Assembly (NCBI RefSeq): GCF_016861975.1 | Contig: NZ_BOMB01000016.1 | Span: 62,001-126,000, forward strand | DNA length: 64,000 nt | Reading direction: 5' to 3' | Source: Actinocatenispora rupis | Lineage (GTDB): Bacteria; Actinomycetota; Actinomycetes; Mycobacteriales; Micromonosporaceae | Shown here: positions 24,954-33,934 of the stretch, in pieces | How the letters are laid out: each line of letters opens with the position of its first letter | Numbering within the stretch: position 1 is the first letter of the stretch | The notes under the pieces: generated by a model | The model's database searches: none | Seen by the model: the letters and a program-made list of their open reading frames with translations, nothing else | Told to the model about the DNA's origin: nothing | Made by a program: the position numbers and the translations under genes

Positions 24954-26237
24954 ATGCAGCGTCGTACCCTGCTGGCCGTGGTGCCGGCCGCGCTCGTCGC
25001 CGCCGGTACCGCCGGCTGTTCCTCCGGCTCGTCCGACGGCCCGGTGACCTTGCGGTTCCTCAGCCTGGCCTGGCAGAAGGAATCCATCGCGGCCAACAAG
25101 AAGCTGGTCGCCGAGTGGAACAAGAAGAACCCCAAGATCCAGGTCAAGTACGTGCAGGGGTCGTGGGACAACGTGCACGACCAGCTCGTCACCGCGTTCG
25201 AGGGTGGTGACGCGCCGGACGTGATCCACGACGAGTCGCCGGACATCGCCGGTTTCGCCGCGCAGAACTACCTCCAGGACCTCACCGACCTGCTGCCGTC
25301 CGCGCTGAAGAACGACATCTCCGCGCAGTCCTGGGACACCGTCAAGTTCGCCGGCGGCGGCATCTACGGTGTGCCGTTCCTCCAGGAGTCGCAGATCTTC
25401 GTGGCGAACCGGAAACTGTTGCAGCAGGCCAAGGTCCGGATCCCGACCGTCGACGCGCCCTGGACGTGGGACGAGTACGCCGAGGTGTGCAGGAAGCTCA
25501 CGGTCAAGGGCAAGCAGTACGGGGTGGCCTGGCCGTTGAGCGCCCCCGTCAACAAGGTGCTCAACCTGTCCCTCAACTTCGACGGCACCTTCTTCGGTAC
25601 GTCCGGCGGCAAGACCACGGTGCACGTGGGCGACAACGAGAAGCAGGTACTGCGCCGGATCCACGACCAGCTCTGGGTGGACCACTCCGCCGACCCGGCC
25701 ACGGTCGGCATGAAGGGCGCCGATCCACTGCCCGCGTTCTTCGCCGGCAAGTACGCGATGGTGCCGGCCGGGGTGTACTTCCGGCAGCAGGTCGTGCAGG
25801 GCGCGCCGAAGGGCTTCGACTGGGTGACGATCCCGCCGCTCAAGGGCACCTCGCAGCACCAGGGCGCCACCTCGCAGACGCTGTCGATCCCGGCCGACGG
25901 CAAGAACCAGAAGCAGGCCATGCAGTTCATCTCGTTCCTGCTGAACGGGCCCAACCAGGCGACACTGGCGCTCGGCGACTGGCTCGTACCGACGAGCAAG
26001 GAGGCGGCGAAGGACCCGCGGCTGACCACCACCAAGGACGACTGGAACGTCGCGACCGCCTCGCAGCAGAACCTCGTCGTCGCGCCGTACCTGAAGGTGG
26101 ACGGCTTCGACGAGTGGAAGACGAAGGTCGCCACCCCCGCGATGCAGCAGTACTTCAACAACAAGATCTCGCTGGACGCGCTGGCCACCAAGCTCGTCAA
26201 GGATGGCAACGAGGTCCTGAAGCGGTACCAGAAGTGA
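24954..26237 (+). CDS. Extracellular solute-binding lipoprotein of the CUT1 importer (427 aa)
   Basis: A lipoprotein signal (RRTLLAVVPAALVAAGTAGC) ends in the lipobox TAGC, and a Ser/Gly linker follows. The body has the type I carbohydrate-binding-protein fold, with AFEGGDAPDVIHDESPDIAGFA and the late PAFFAGKYAMVPAG motif common in CUT1 receptors. An AAGGAAG ribosome site is 6 nt from the ATG at 24954; GTG at 24951 is the alternative. It would capture the ligand outside the membrane and hand it to the two permeases. Confidence 0.93.
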   Translation: MQRRTLLAVVPAALVAAGTAGCSSGSSDGPVTLRFLSLAWQKESIAANKKLVAEWNKKNPKIQVKYVQGSWDNVHDQLVTAFEGGDAPDVIHDESPDIAGFAAQNYLQDLTDLLPSALKNDISAQSWDTVKFAGGGIYGVPFLQESQIFVANRKLLQQAKVRIPTVDAPWTWDEYAEVCRKLTVKGKQYGVAWPLSAPVNKVLNLSLNFDGTFFGTSGGKTTVHVGDNEKQVLRRIHDQLWVDHSADPATVGMKGADPLPAFFAGKYAMVPAGVYFRQQVVQGAPKGFDWVTIPPLKGTSQHQGATSQTLSIPADGKNQKQAMQFISFLLNGPNQATLALGDWLVPTSKEAAKDPRLTTTKDDWNVATASQQNLVVAPYLKVDGFDEWKTKVATPAMQQYFNNKISLDALATKLVKDGNEVLKRYQK

Positions 26238-28498
26238 CGGACCTGGGTGGGCGGGCGCGGGGGTGCCTGCTGGGGCTCGCGGCCGGGGACGCCCTCGGCC
26301 GCCCGGCGGAGAACCTGACGCCGCAGGCGATCGCGGCGCGCTGGGGCGTGCTGCGGGAGCTGGAGCCGCTGCCGGACGGCCGGCCCGCCGGGACCGACGA
26401 CACCGAGTACAGCGTGTTCGTGTCGCTCCTGCTGGAGCGGCACGGCGCCGCGCTCACCCCGGCCGACGTGTACGCGGCCTGGCGGGCCGACGTGGCGGGC
26501 GTGACCGGACCGTTGAAGGGCGCCGGCTTCTCCGAACTCGGTACGGTGCAGGCGATCCGGCGCGGTCTCGTCCCGCCGGCCACCGGCCAGCACCACCACG
26601 GCTGGTCGGACGGGCTGGCGATGCGGGCCGCGCCGTACGGGGTGTTCGCCGCCGGCGACCCCGCCGAGGCCGCCCGCCTGTCCGAAGTGGACGGTACGGT
26701 CGCGCACTCGGGCGAGGGGATCCTCGGCGGCCGCGCGGTCGCCGCCGGGGTGGCCGCCGCGATGACCGGCGCCCGGCCGACATCCGTCGTCGAGTCCGCG
26801 CTCTCCGTCGTACCGGCGGACTCGTGGACGGCGCGGGCGCTGCGGCGTGCGATCGCCGCGGTGGCAACGGATCCCGGCGACCGTCTCGCCGACGTCCTGT
26901 ACGACGCGGTCGTGCCCCGGCACTACCCGTGGGCCGACCTCGCGCCCGAGGCAGTGGCACTGGCGTACGCGGCGTACCTGGTGGCGGACGGGGATGTGGA
27001 AGGCTCCGTCGTCACCGCCGCGAACCTCGGCCGCGACGCGGACACCACCGCGGCCATCGCCGGCGCGCTCGCCGGGGCCGGCGCGGGGGAGTCCGCCGTA
27101 CCGGCGCGGTGGGCCGAGGCGATCGGCCCCCTGCGCGGCAGTTGCCTGCCGTCCGTGGCGGGCCTCGATGTCCGCGACGTGGCCGACCGCCTCGTCGCCG
27201 CCCGTACCCGCTCGATTCCCGCCACCGCCGCACCGGCGCCGGCATCGGCCGCGGCGTCGCCGGCGTCCGGGGCCGGACCGACCCCGACGGTGGCCGTCTG
27301 CGCGGATCCCGTCGGTGGCACCGGCCCTGGCGACTCCGGCCCCGGCACGGATACGTCGGCACGGGGGGCCGGTTCCGGTGGTACGGCGGCGTTCGCGCGT
27401 TCCGTCGCACCGTCCACATCGGACCACATTGGCGCGGACGGGCGGAGAAGGGACGATGGACCCGTTGGTACGACGGCGTCACGAGCCGTGGCACCGTCCA
27501 CATCGGACCGGGTGCGCGGGGCGTTCGTGGGGTTGGCGATCGGGGACGCCACGGGGTGGCCGGCTTCGCGGCACCGGTTCGGGTTGCTGGCGCCGTGGAC
27601 GCGGCGGCTGGCGCGCGAGCTGGACGCGTACGCGGAGGAGCACGCCGTGACGACGTTGCCGGTGCCGTTCGCGCTGAACCAGCCGACGGGTCCGCTGGCG
27701 GTGGGGCCGTCGGACGACGCCGAGTGGCTGGCGTACGCGGCGGACACGGTCGGCGTGGACCGGGCGGCGGCGTACCGGAAGCTGGTGGGGCGAACGGATC
27801 TGCGGGCGCGCATCTCGGTGCGGACCGCGCTGGACAACCTGGCCGCGGGGCTGGCGCCGCCGGTCAGCGGGCACGACAACCCGCACCACTTCGACGATGC
27901 CGCGGCGGTCCGGGCGGTCGCGTTCGGCGCCCGGTACGCCGGGGATCCGGTCGCGGCGGCGACGGCGGCGCAGGCCGATGCCGAGGTGACGAACGCGCTC
28001 GACGGGGTGGCCGGGGCGCGGGCGATGGCGGCCGGCGTGGCGGTCGCGCTCACCGGCGACCTGGCCGGACTGCCCGGTGCCGTACTCGCCGAACTGCCGG
28101 CGGGGACGGCGATCCGGCGTACCGCGGAGCGTGCGCTGTCCATCGTGGACGGACGTGATCCGTTCGAGGCGGCGGCGGACCTGGCCGAGGCCGTCGCCGA
28201 CCACGTGTACAGCTACGGCGTGGCCGCCGCGGACACGGTGCCGCTCGCGCTGGCGTTGACCGTCGCGGCCGGCGGTCGATTCGCCGCCGCGCTGGGCGCC
28301 GCCGCGACGGTGCCGTCGTACGCGGAGTCGGTGCCGGCGTTGACCGGCGCGCTGTGCGGGGCGTACGCGGGATTCGCGGCGCTGCCGGCGGGTTGGCGGG
28401 AGCGTTGCCGCACCCTGGCCGGCTGCTGCCTTCCGGAGTACGCCGGGACGGACCTGGTGGCGGTCGCCGACCGTCTCAGTACCCAAGGAGGAACCTGA
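26234..28498 (+). CDS. Fused two-domain ADP-ribosylglycohydrolase family protein (754 aa)
   Basis: Two ADP-ribosylglycohydrolase-like domains are joined by a low-complexity Ala/Pro/Gly/Ser linker (about residues 330-425). Domain 1 has both metal-binding regions: GTDDTEYSVFV near residue 55 and the C-terminal NLGRDADTTAAIAGALAG near residue 265. Domain 2 begins RGAFVGLAIGDATGWPA and keeps SDDAEWLAY, but the C-terminal aspartate motif is replaced by a PSYAESVPALTGAL stretch, so it is probably inactive. GTG at 26234 overlaps the binding-protein stop. Family members cleave N- or O-ribosyl bonds with Mg2+. The linker carries two in-frame copies of a 19-bp repeat. Confidence 0.85.
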   Translation: MTDLGGRARGCLLGLAAGDALGRPAENLTPQAIAARWGVLRELEPLPDGRPAGTDDTEYSVFVSLLLERHGAALTPADVYAAWRADVAGVTGPLKGAGFSELGTVQAIRRGLVPPATGQHHHGWSDGLAMRAAPYGVFAAGDPAEAARLSEVDGTVAHSGEGILGGRAVAAGVAAAMTGARPTSVVESALSVVPADSWTARALRRAIAAVATDPGDRLADVLYDAVVPRHYPWADLAPEAVALAYAAYLVADGDVEGSVVTAANLGRDADTTAAIAGALAGAGAGESAVPARWAEAIGPLRGSCLPSVAGLDVRDVADRLVAARTRSIPATAAPAPASAAASPASGAGPTPTVAVCADPVGGTGPGDSGPGTDTSARGAGSGGTAAFARSVAPSTSDHIGADGRRRDDGPVGTTASRAVAPSTSDRVRGAFVGLAIGDATGWPASRHRFGLLAPWTRRLARELDAYAEEHAVTTLPVPFALNQPTGPLAVGPSDDAEWLAYAADTVGVDRAAAYRKLVGRTDLRARISVRTALDNLAAGLAPPVSGHDNPHHFDDAAAVRAVAFGARYAGDPVAAATAAQADAEVTNALDGVAGARAMAAGVAVALTGDLAGLPGAVLAELPAGTAIRRTAERALSIVDGRDPFEAAADLAEAVADHVYSYGVAAADTVPLALALTVAAGGRFAAALGAAATVPSYAESVPALTGALCGAYAGFAALPAGWRERCRTLAGCCLPEYAGTDLVAVADRLSTQGGT
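27407..27509 (+). repeat. Two in-frame copies of a 19-bp repeat inside the glycohydrolase linker
   Basis: GCACCGTCCACATCGGACC occurs at 27407-27425 and 27491-27509, 84 bp apart and in frame, both encoding a VAPSTSD peptide. The core GTCC-N5-GGAC recurs elsewhere in the window (for example 3057-3069, 1227-1239 and 17986-17998). Confidence 0.8.
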
Positions 28499-29649
28499 TG
28501 CTCACCGTACTGGCCGACCGGGCCGTCGGCTGCCTGACCGGGGCGGCCGTCGGCGACGCGCTGGGCGGTGCCACCGAGGGGTGGACACCGGCCGCGATCC
28601 GGGAACGGTACGGGGACTGGGTGACCGGCATCGTCGGCCCGTTCAACACCGACTGGCGCAACGCCCGCCCGATCGCCCCGTACCACAAGGGCGACGGCCA
28701 CGTCACCGACGACACCCTGATGACGCACGCGCTGGTCCGGGTGTACCAGCGGGTCCGCGGCCATCTCGACGCGTACGCGGTGGCGGAGCACCTGGTGGCC
28801 GAGATGGTCTCCGACCGGCACTGGATCCCCGAACTGGAGCGCGACGACCTGTTGCTGTCGCGGGTGTTCCTGGCCGAGAAGTGGCTGGTGCTCCGGCTCC
28901 GGTACGGGCACGTCGACCCGCGCGAGGCGGGCGTCGGCAACATCGTGAACTGCGGTGCCGCCATGTACTCGGCGCCGATCGGCGTGGTGAACGCGGGCGA
29001 CCCGGACCGGGCGTACGCGGAGGCGATCGACGTCGCGGGCGCGCACCAGTCGTCGTACGGCCGGGAGGCGGCCGGGGTGTTCGCCGCCGCGGTGGCGGAG
29101 GCGATGCGGCCGGGCGCGGACCCGGAATCGGTGGTGGCGACGGCGATCCGCGTCGCGCACGACGGTACGCGGGCGGCGATCGAGGCGGTGTGCGCGACGG
29201 CGCGTGACGTTCCACAGTGGACGGACGCGGCGGAACCGTTGCGCCGCACCATGTCCGCGTACGACACGGTCGGGGAGGACTACCGGGACCAGGGGCTCGG
29301 GGCGCGCCGGCCGAGCCGGCTGCACGCCATCGAGGAACTGCCGATGGCGCTGGCGATGCTGCTGATCGCGCGCGGCGACGTGCGCGACACCGTACTCGGT
29401 GGCGTGAACTACGGCCGGGACGCCGACTCGATCGCCAGTATGGGCGGCGCGTTGGCGGGCGCGCTGGGCGGATCCGCGGCGGTACCGCAGGAGTGGGTGA
29501 AGGACGTGTCGGCGGCGAGCCGGCTCGACCTGGCGGCGCCGGGGCTGGCGCTGGCCGAGGTCGCCGCGGAGGTGCACGCGCGCGATCTGGCTGCGCGGCG
29601 CGACCACGAGGCGGCGTTCGCCGCGCTGTCCGCGGAGGCGGGCGCGTGA
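28498..29649 (+). CDS. ADP-ribosylglycohydrolase family protein, second paralogue (383 aa)
   Basis: The N-terminus RAVGCLTGAAVGDALGGATEGW is the family start motif, GHVTDDTLMTHALVRVY near residue 73 holds the first metal-binding aspartates, and NYGRDADSIASMGGALAGALGG near residue 303 the second pair. The domain is complete. AAGGAGG lies 5 nt before the ATG, which overlaps the previous stop by one base. It is the second of three paralogues in the operon. The three are divergent, so they probably act on different forms of the substrate or at different steps. Confidence 0.9.
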   Translation: MLTVLADRAVGCLTGAAVGDALGGATEGWTPAAIRERYGDWVTGIVGPFNTDWRNARPIAPYHKGDGHVTDDTLMTHALVRVYQRVRGHLDAYAVAEHLVAEMVSDRHWIPELERDDLLLSRVFLAEKWLVLRLRYGHVDPREAGVGNIVNCGAAMYSAPIGVVNAGDPDRAYAEAIDVAGAHQSSYGREAAGVFAAAVAEAMRPGADPESVVATAIRVAHDGTRAAIEAVCATARDVPQWTDAAEPLRRTMSAYDTVGEDYRDQGLGARRPSRLHAIEELPMALAMLLIARGDVRDTVLGGVNYGRDADSIASMGGALAGALGGSAAVPQEWVKDVSAASRLDLAAPGLALAEVAAEVHARDLAARRDHEAAFAALSAEAGA

Positions 29650-30986
29650 TCCGGCTGACCTGGGTGCAGCCGGAGGACCTGGTCGGGCACGAGCTGCGGC
29701 AGGCGACGGAGGACGGCCGCGATCCGGCCGCGGTCGCGCAGCTCGCCGACCGGTGGTACGCGGCGGGCGGGCATCCGGCGCCACCGCAGGCGGGCGCCTC
29801 GCCGGAGCCCGCCGACCCGGCCCTGCGTACGCTCGCGGAACGGTCGTTGGACGAGCTGGCGGCGCTGCCCCGGCCGAGCGACGCCGAGCCGTACGGCTGG
29901 GACGAGATCGTGGCGGCGTGCCCGGACTGGCCGGTGGCGACACCGGCGCCGGTGGACGTGGAGCGGCTGCGCGGCGCGTGGCTGGGGCGGGCTGCGGGAT
30001 GCCTGCTGGGCAAGCCGGTCGAGAAGATCCCGCGCGCCGGGATCCGCGAGATCGCCGAGGCGACGGGGAACTGGCCGCTGCGTACCTGGTTCACCGCGCG
30101 CGGGCTGCCGGCCGAGGTCGCCGCCCGCTGGCCGTGGAACCGGCGCAGCGCGCCGACCAGCCTGGCCGAGAACATCGACGGGATGCCCGAGGACGACGAC
30201 CTCAACTACCCGATGCTCGCCCTGCTGCTGCTCGAACGACACGGCCCCGGCTTCGGTACGGACGACGTGGCGCGGCTGTGGCTGGACGAGCTGCCCGCGG
30301 GCCGTACGTTCACCGCCGAGCGCGTCGCGTACCGGAATCTGTTGGGTGGGCTGGAACCGCCGCGGACCGCGACGTACCGGAACCCGTTCCGGGAGTGGAT
30401 CGGCGCGCAGATCCGCGCCGACCTCTACGGCTGGGTCAGTCCCGGCGATCCCGCCCGCGCCGCGCGCCTGGCGTACGCGGACGCGCGGCTGACGCACGTC
30501 GGCAACGGCGTGTACGGCGCGATGTTCGTGGCGGCGGCGTGCGCGGCGGCGGTGACGGGCGCGGGAGTACCGGCGGCGCTGGCAGCGGGGTTGTCGGTGG
30601 TGCCGCCGCGATCCCGGCTGGCCGTCGCGGTCCGGCACGGCATCGAGCTGGCCGACCGCGGACCCGACTGGGAGACCGTACTCGACGGGCTGCACGCGTC
30701 GTACGGTGCGCTGCACTGGGTGCACGCGGTGAACAACGCCGCGCTGGTGGCCGCGGCGCTGACGTACGGCGGGGGCGACTTCGGCCGGTCGGTGACCGCG
30801 GCGGTGGCCGGCGGCTGGGACACCGACTCGGACGCGGCCACGGTCGGCTCGATCGTCGGCGCGACCGCCCCCGTACCTCCACAGTGGACGGACCCGCTGC
30901 GGAACCGGATCGCCAGCAGCGTCACCGGATTCGACGGGATCGGCTTCGGCACGTTGGCCGCGCGTACCGCGGAGGTGAGCGGGTGA
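29646..30986 (+). CDS. ADP-ribosylglycohydrolase family protein, third paralogue (446 aa)
   Basis: An N-terminal extension of about 105 residues (IRLTWVQPEDLVGHELRQA...) precedes the glycohydrolase domain, which starts at LRGAWLGRAAGCLLGKPVEK. Metal motifs are MPEDDDLNYPML and, near the end, GGWDTDSDAATVGSIVGA; the latter matches the GWDTDSDAAT form seen in many family members. GTG at 29646 overlaps the previous stop (GTGA). The ribokinase-like gene that follows suggests free ribose is a product of this or a sister enzyme. Confidence 0.9.
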   Translation: MIRLTWVQPEDLVGHELRQATEDGRDPAAVAQLADRWYAAGGHPAPPQAGASPEPADPALRTLAERSLDELAALPRPSDAEPYGWDEIVAACPDWPVATPAPVDVERLRGAWLGRAAGCLLGKPVEKIPRAGIREIAEATGNWPLRTWFTARGLPAEVAARWPWNRRSAPTSLAENIDGMPEDDDLNYPMLALLLLERHGPGFGTDDVARLWLDELPAGRTFTAERVAYRNLLGGLEPPRTATYRNPFREWIGAQIRADLYGWVSPGDPARAARLAYADARLTHVGNGVYGAMFVAAACAAAVTGAGVPAALAAGLSVVPPRSRLAVAVRHGIELADRGPDWETVLDGLHASYGALHWVHAVNNAALVAAALTYGGGDFGRSVTAAVAGGWDTDSDAATVGSIVGATAPVPPQWTDPLRNRIASSVTGFDGIGFGTLAARTAEVSG

Positions 30987-31882
30987 GCGCCGGTGTGGTG
31001 GTGCTGGGCAGCGCGAACATGGACCTGGTGGCGACCGCCGAGCGGCTGCCGGGGCGCGGCGAGACGGTCGCCGGCGGCACGTTCCGCCTCGTACCCGGGG
31101 GCAAGGGCGCGAACCAGGCGGTCGCTGCGGCGCGGGCCGGTGGCGCCGTACGGTTCGCCGGTGCGGTCGGCGACGACGACCTCGGCCGGCGGGTGCTCGC
31201 CGCGCTCGCCGCGGCCGGCGTGGACACCGCGGCGGTGACGCGCGCGGCCGGACCGACCGGTACCGCGCACATCACCGTGGATGCGGCCGGCGACAACACG
31301 ATCGTCGTCGTACCGGGGGCGAACGGCACGCTGACGGCGCTGGCACCCGCGCACGCCGCGGCGATCGACGGCGCGGACACCCTGCTGCTCCAGCTCGAAC
31401 TCCCGCTGTCGTTGGTGTGCGAGGCAGCCGCGTACGCCCGCGCCCGCGGGGTCCGGGTGGTCCTCACGCCGGCGCCGGCCCGCCCGCTGCCGGACGGTCT
31501 CCTCGCCGACGTCGACCTGCTCGTACCGAACGAGCACGAGGCGACGATCCTCGCCGGCACCCCCGATCCCGACGCCGCGGTACGCCGGCTCGCGGAGCGG
31601 TGCGACGTGGTCCTGACCCTCGGCGCGCGCGGTGCCGTGCACGCCGCCGCCGGCGCGGAACCCGTTGCGGTACCGGCTTTTCCGGTCACCGCGGTGGACA
31701 CCACGGCGGCCGGCGACACCTTCGTCGGCGTACTTGCCGCCGCGCTCGCCGACGGTACGGCGATGGCCGGTGCGTTGCGCCGGGCGACGGCCGCGGCGGC
31801 GCTGTCGGTGCAGCGGCCCGGCGCGTCCGACTCGGCGCCCACCGCGGCCGAGATCGACTCGTTCCTCGGCGGTGCGGGATGA
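30983..31882 (+). CDS. Ribokinase-like PfkB family sugar kinase (299 aa)
   Basis: VLGSANMDLVATAERLPGRGETV at the N-terminus, GGKGANQAVAAARAG near residue 40 and the C-terminal VDTTAAGDTFVGVLAAAL block (catalytic Asp in AGDTF) are PfkB family motifs, and the N-terminal pair is closest to ribokinase. It would phosphorylate ribose or a related pentose with ATP. GTG at 30983 overlaps the third glycohydrolase gene (GTGA). Its place right behind three ribosyl-bond hydrolases supports a role in salvaging released ribose. Confidence 0.9.
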   Translation: MSAGVVVLGSANMDLVATAERLPGRGETVAGGTFRLVPGGKGANQAVAAARAGGAVRFAGAVGDDDLGRRVLAALAAAGVDTAAVTRAAGPTGTAHITVDAAGDNTIVVVPGANGTLTALAPAHAAAIDGADTLLLQLELPLSLVCEAAAYARARGVRVVLTPAPARPLPDGLLADVDLLVPNEHEATILAGTPDPDAAVRRLAERCDVVLTLGARGAVHAAAGAEPVAVPAFPVTAVDTTAAGDTFVGVLAAALADGTAMAGALRRATAAAALSVQRPGASDSAPTAAEIDSFLGGAG

Positions 31883-33078
31883 GCGCGGAGGGCGGCGGGC
31901 CGCTGGCCGGGCTGCGGGTGGTGGACGCGTCGACGCTGTTCGCCGGGCCGCTGACCGCGATGCACCTGGGCGACATGGGCGCCGACGTGGTCAAGGTCGA
32001 GCACCCGCGGCGACCGGACCCCGCACGCGGGCACGGACCGGCGCGCGACGGCCACAACCTCTGGTACAAGACGCTCGGGCGGAACAAGCGCGCGGTGACC
32101 GCGGACCTGTCGTCGGACGGCGGGCGGGACGTGTTCCGGCGGCTGGCGGCCACCGCCGACGTGGTGGTGGAGAACTTCCGGCCCGACACCCTCGAACGCT
32201 GGGGCCTCGGCTACGACGTGCTCGCCGCCGACAACCCCGGTCTCGTCCTCGCCCGGATCACCGGCTTCGGCCAGCTCGGCCCGTACCGGCGGCGCCCGGG
32301 GTTCGGCACACTGGCGGAGGCGATGAGTGGCTTCGCGGCGATGACCGGCGCGCCGGACGGTCCGCCGACCCTGCCGCCGTTCGGCCTCGCGGACGGCATC
32401 ACCTCGCTGGCCGCTGCGTACGCGGTGACGACGGCACTGCTCGCCCGGCACACCACCGGCCGCGGCCAGGTGGTCGACCTGGCCATCGTGGAGCCGATGC
32501 TCGCCATGCTCGGCCCGCAGATCACGCAGTGGGACCAGCTCGGCACCGTACAGCCGCGGACGGGGAACCGGTCGGCGAACAACGCGCCGCGCAACACGTA
32601 CCGGTGCGCGGACGGGCGGTGGGTGGCGGTGTCGACCAGTTCGCAGAACATCGCCGAACGCGTGATGCGCCTGGTGGGCCGGCCCGACGTGGTCGACGAG
32701 CCGTGGTTCGCCACCGGCGCCGGCCGGGTACGCCACGCCGACGAGCTGGACGGCGCGGTCGCCGGGTGGATCGCGGCGCGGAGCCGGGACGAGGTGGTTG
32801 CCGCGTTCGAGGCCGCACAGGCGGCGGTGGCGCCGATCTACGACGCGTCCGACATCGCCACCGACCCGCAGTACGCGGCGCTCGGCACGGTCGTCACCGT
32901 CGACGACGCCGACCTCGGCCCGGTCGCCATGCAGAACATCCTGTTCCGGCTGTCCGACACGCCCGGCGCGGTGCGGTTCCCCGGCCGCGCGCCGGGCGCC
33001 GACACCGACACCGTCCTCGCCGAACTCGGGTACGCCGTCGACGAGGTCGCCGCGCTCCGCGCCGAGGGGGCGGTCTAG
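31879..33078 (+). CDS. Class III CoA-transferase (CaiB/BaiF family, 399 aa)
   Basis: The family is clear from LAGLRVVDASTLFAGPLTAMHLGDMGADVVKVEHP at the start, RNKRAVTADL, the VVVENFRPDTLERWGLGYD block and ITGFGQLGPYRRRPG. These enzymes move CoA between carboxylic acids. Where many members have the acyl-accepting Asp (GFD before LxxAMSG), this protein has PGFGTLAEAMSG, with Gly at that place; this comparison is from memory. ATG at 31879 overlaps the ribokinase stop. With the next gene it could activate and cleave an organic-acid product of the pathway. Confidence 0.88.
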   Translation: MSAEGGGPLAGLRVVDASTLFAGPLTAMHLGDMGADVVKVEHPRRPDPARGHGPARDGHNLWYKTLGRNKRAVTADLSSDGGRDVFRRLAATADVVVENFRPDTLERWGLGYDVLAADNPGLVLARITGFGQLGPYRRRPGFGTLAEAMSGFAAMTGAPDGPPTLPPFGLADGITSLAAAYAVTTALLARHTTGRGQVVDLAIVEPMLAMLGPQITQWDQLGTVQPRTGNRSANNAPRNTYRCADGRWVAVSTSSQNIAERVMRLVGRPDVVDEPWFATGAGRVRHADELDGAVAGWIAARSRDEVVAAFEAAQAAVAPIYDASDIATDPQYAALGTVVTVDDADLGPVAMQNILFRLSDTPGAVRFPGRAPGADTDTVLAELGYAVDEVAALRAEGAV

Positions 33079-33888
33079 GTGCTGACCTTCCTGTACGTGC
33101 CGGCGGACCGGCCGGACCGCGTCGGCAAGGCGCTCGCCGGGGACGCCGACGTGGTTCTCGTCGACCTGGAGGACGCCGTCGCCCCCGACCGCAAGCGGTA
33201 CGCCCGGGAGGAGGCCGCGCGGCTGCTCGCCGACGTCACCGACCGCCCCGTGCAGGTACGCGTGAACGACGTGCGGACCGGCGCCGGGCTCGCCGACCTC
33301 GCCATGGTCGCCGGCCTGCCCACCGCCGTCGGCGTACGGCTGCCGAAGGTCGAGGACGCGGGCACCGTCCGGGCCGTCGCCGACCAGGTACCGGGGCGGG
33401 CGCTGCACCCGCTGCTGGAGTCCGCGCTCGGCGTCGAGCGGGCGTACGCGATCGCGACGGCGCACGCGGCGGTCGCCTCGCTCGGGCTGGGCGAGGCGGA
33501 CCTGCGCGCGGACCTCGGCCTGCCGGCGGACGCCGACGCGGGCCTCGCGTACCCGAGGTCGCGGGTGGCGGTGGCGGCGCGGGCGGCGGGCCTGCCCGCG
33601 CCGGCCCAGTCGGTGTACCCGCACGTGCGCGATCTCGACGGGCTGGCCGCCTCGTGCCGGGACGGGCGGAATGCGGGATTCCTTGGGCGGGCGGCGATCC
33701 ACCCCGCGCAGCTGCCGGTCATCGCCGCCGCGTACGCTCCGACGGACGCCGAGCTGGCCGCCGCCCGCGACCTGCTCGCCCGCGAGTCGGCGGGTGCGGC
33801 GGCGCTGCCCGACGGGCGGTTCGTCGACGAGGCGATCCTGCGGACGGCGCGCCGCACCGTCGCCCTCGCCGACCGCCGCCGACCCTGA
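33079..33888 (+). CDS. CitE/HpcH-HpaI family acyl-CoA lyase or aldolase (269 aa)
   Basis: The motifs LYVPADRPDRVGKAL, DVVLVDLEDAVAPDRK (acidic metal-binding segment near residue 30), VRVNDVRTG, LPKVEDAG and PLLESALGVERAYAIA follow the CitE/malyl-CoA lyase TIM-barrel order. Members split or form acyl-CoA hydroxy acids such as malyl-, citramalyl- or citryl-CoA. GTG at 33079 directly follows the CoA-transferase stop. The transferase-lyase pair suggests activation of a hydroxy acid followed by carbon-carbon cleavage. This is the last clear gene of the LacI operon. Confidence 0.88.
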   Translation: MLTFLYVPADRPDRVGKALAGDADVVLVDLEDAVAPDRKRYAREEAARLLADVTDRPVQVRVNDVRTGAGLADLAMVAGLPTAVGVRLPKVEDAGTVRAVADQVPGRALHPLLESALGVERAYAIATAHAAVASLGLGEADLRADLGLPADADAGLAYPRSRVAVAARAAGLPAPAQSVYPHVRDLDGLAASCRDGRNAGFLGRAAIHPAQLPVIAAAYAPTDAELAAARDLLARESAGAAALPDGRFVDEAILRTARRTVALADRRRP

Positions 33889-33934
33889 CCCCGCGGCCGG
33901 ACACGGCACCGGGTCTCGCTTCCCGGAGTACGCC

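Noticed and set aside
27240-27530. Linker of the fused glycohydrolase as a sign of a frameshift between two genes
   Set aside because: The frame is continuous with no stop or ribosome site between the halves, and codon bias is kept; a fusion is simpler.
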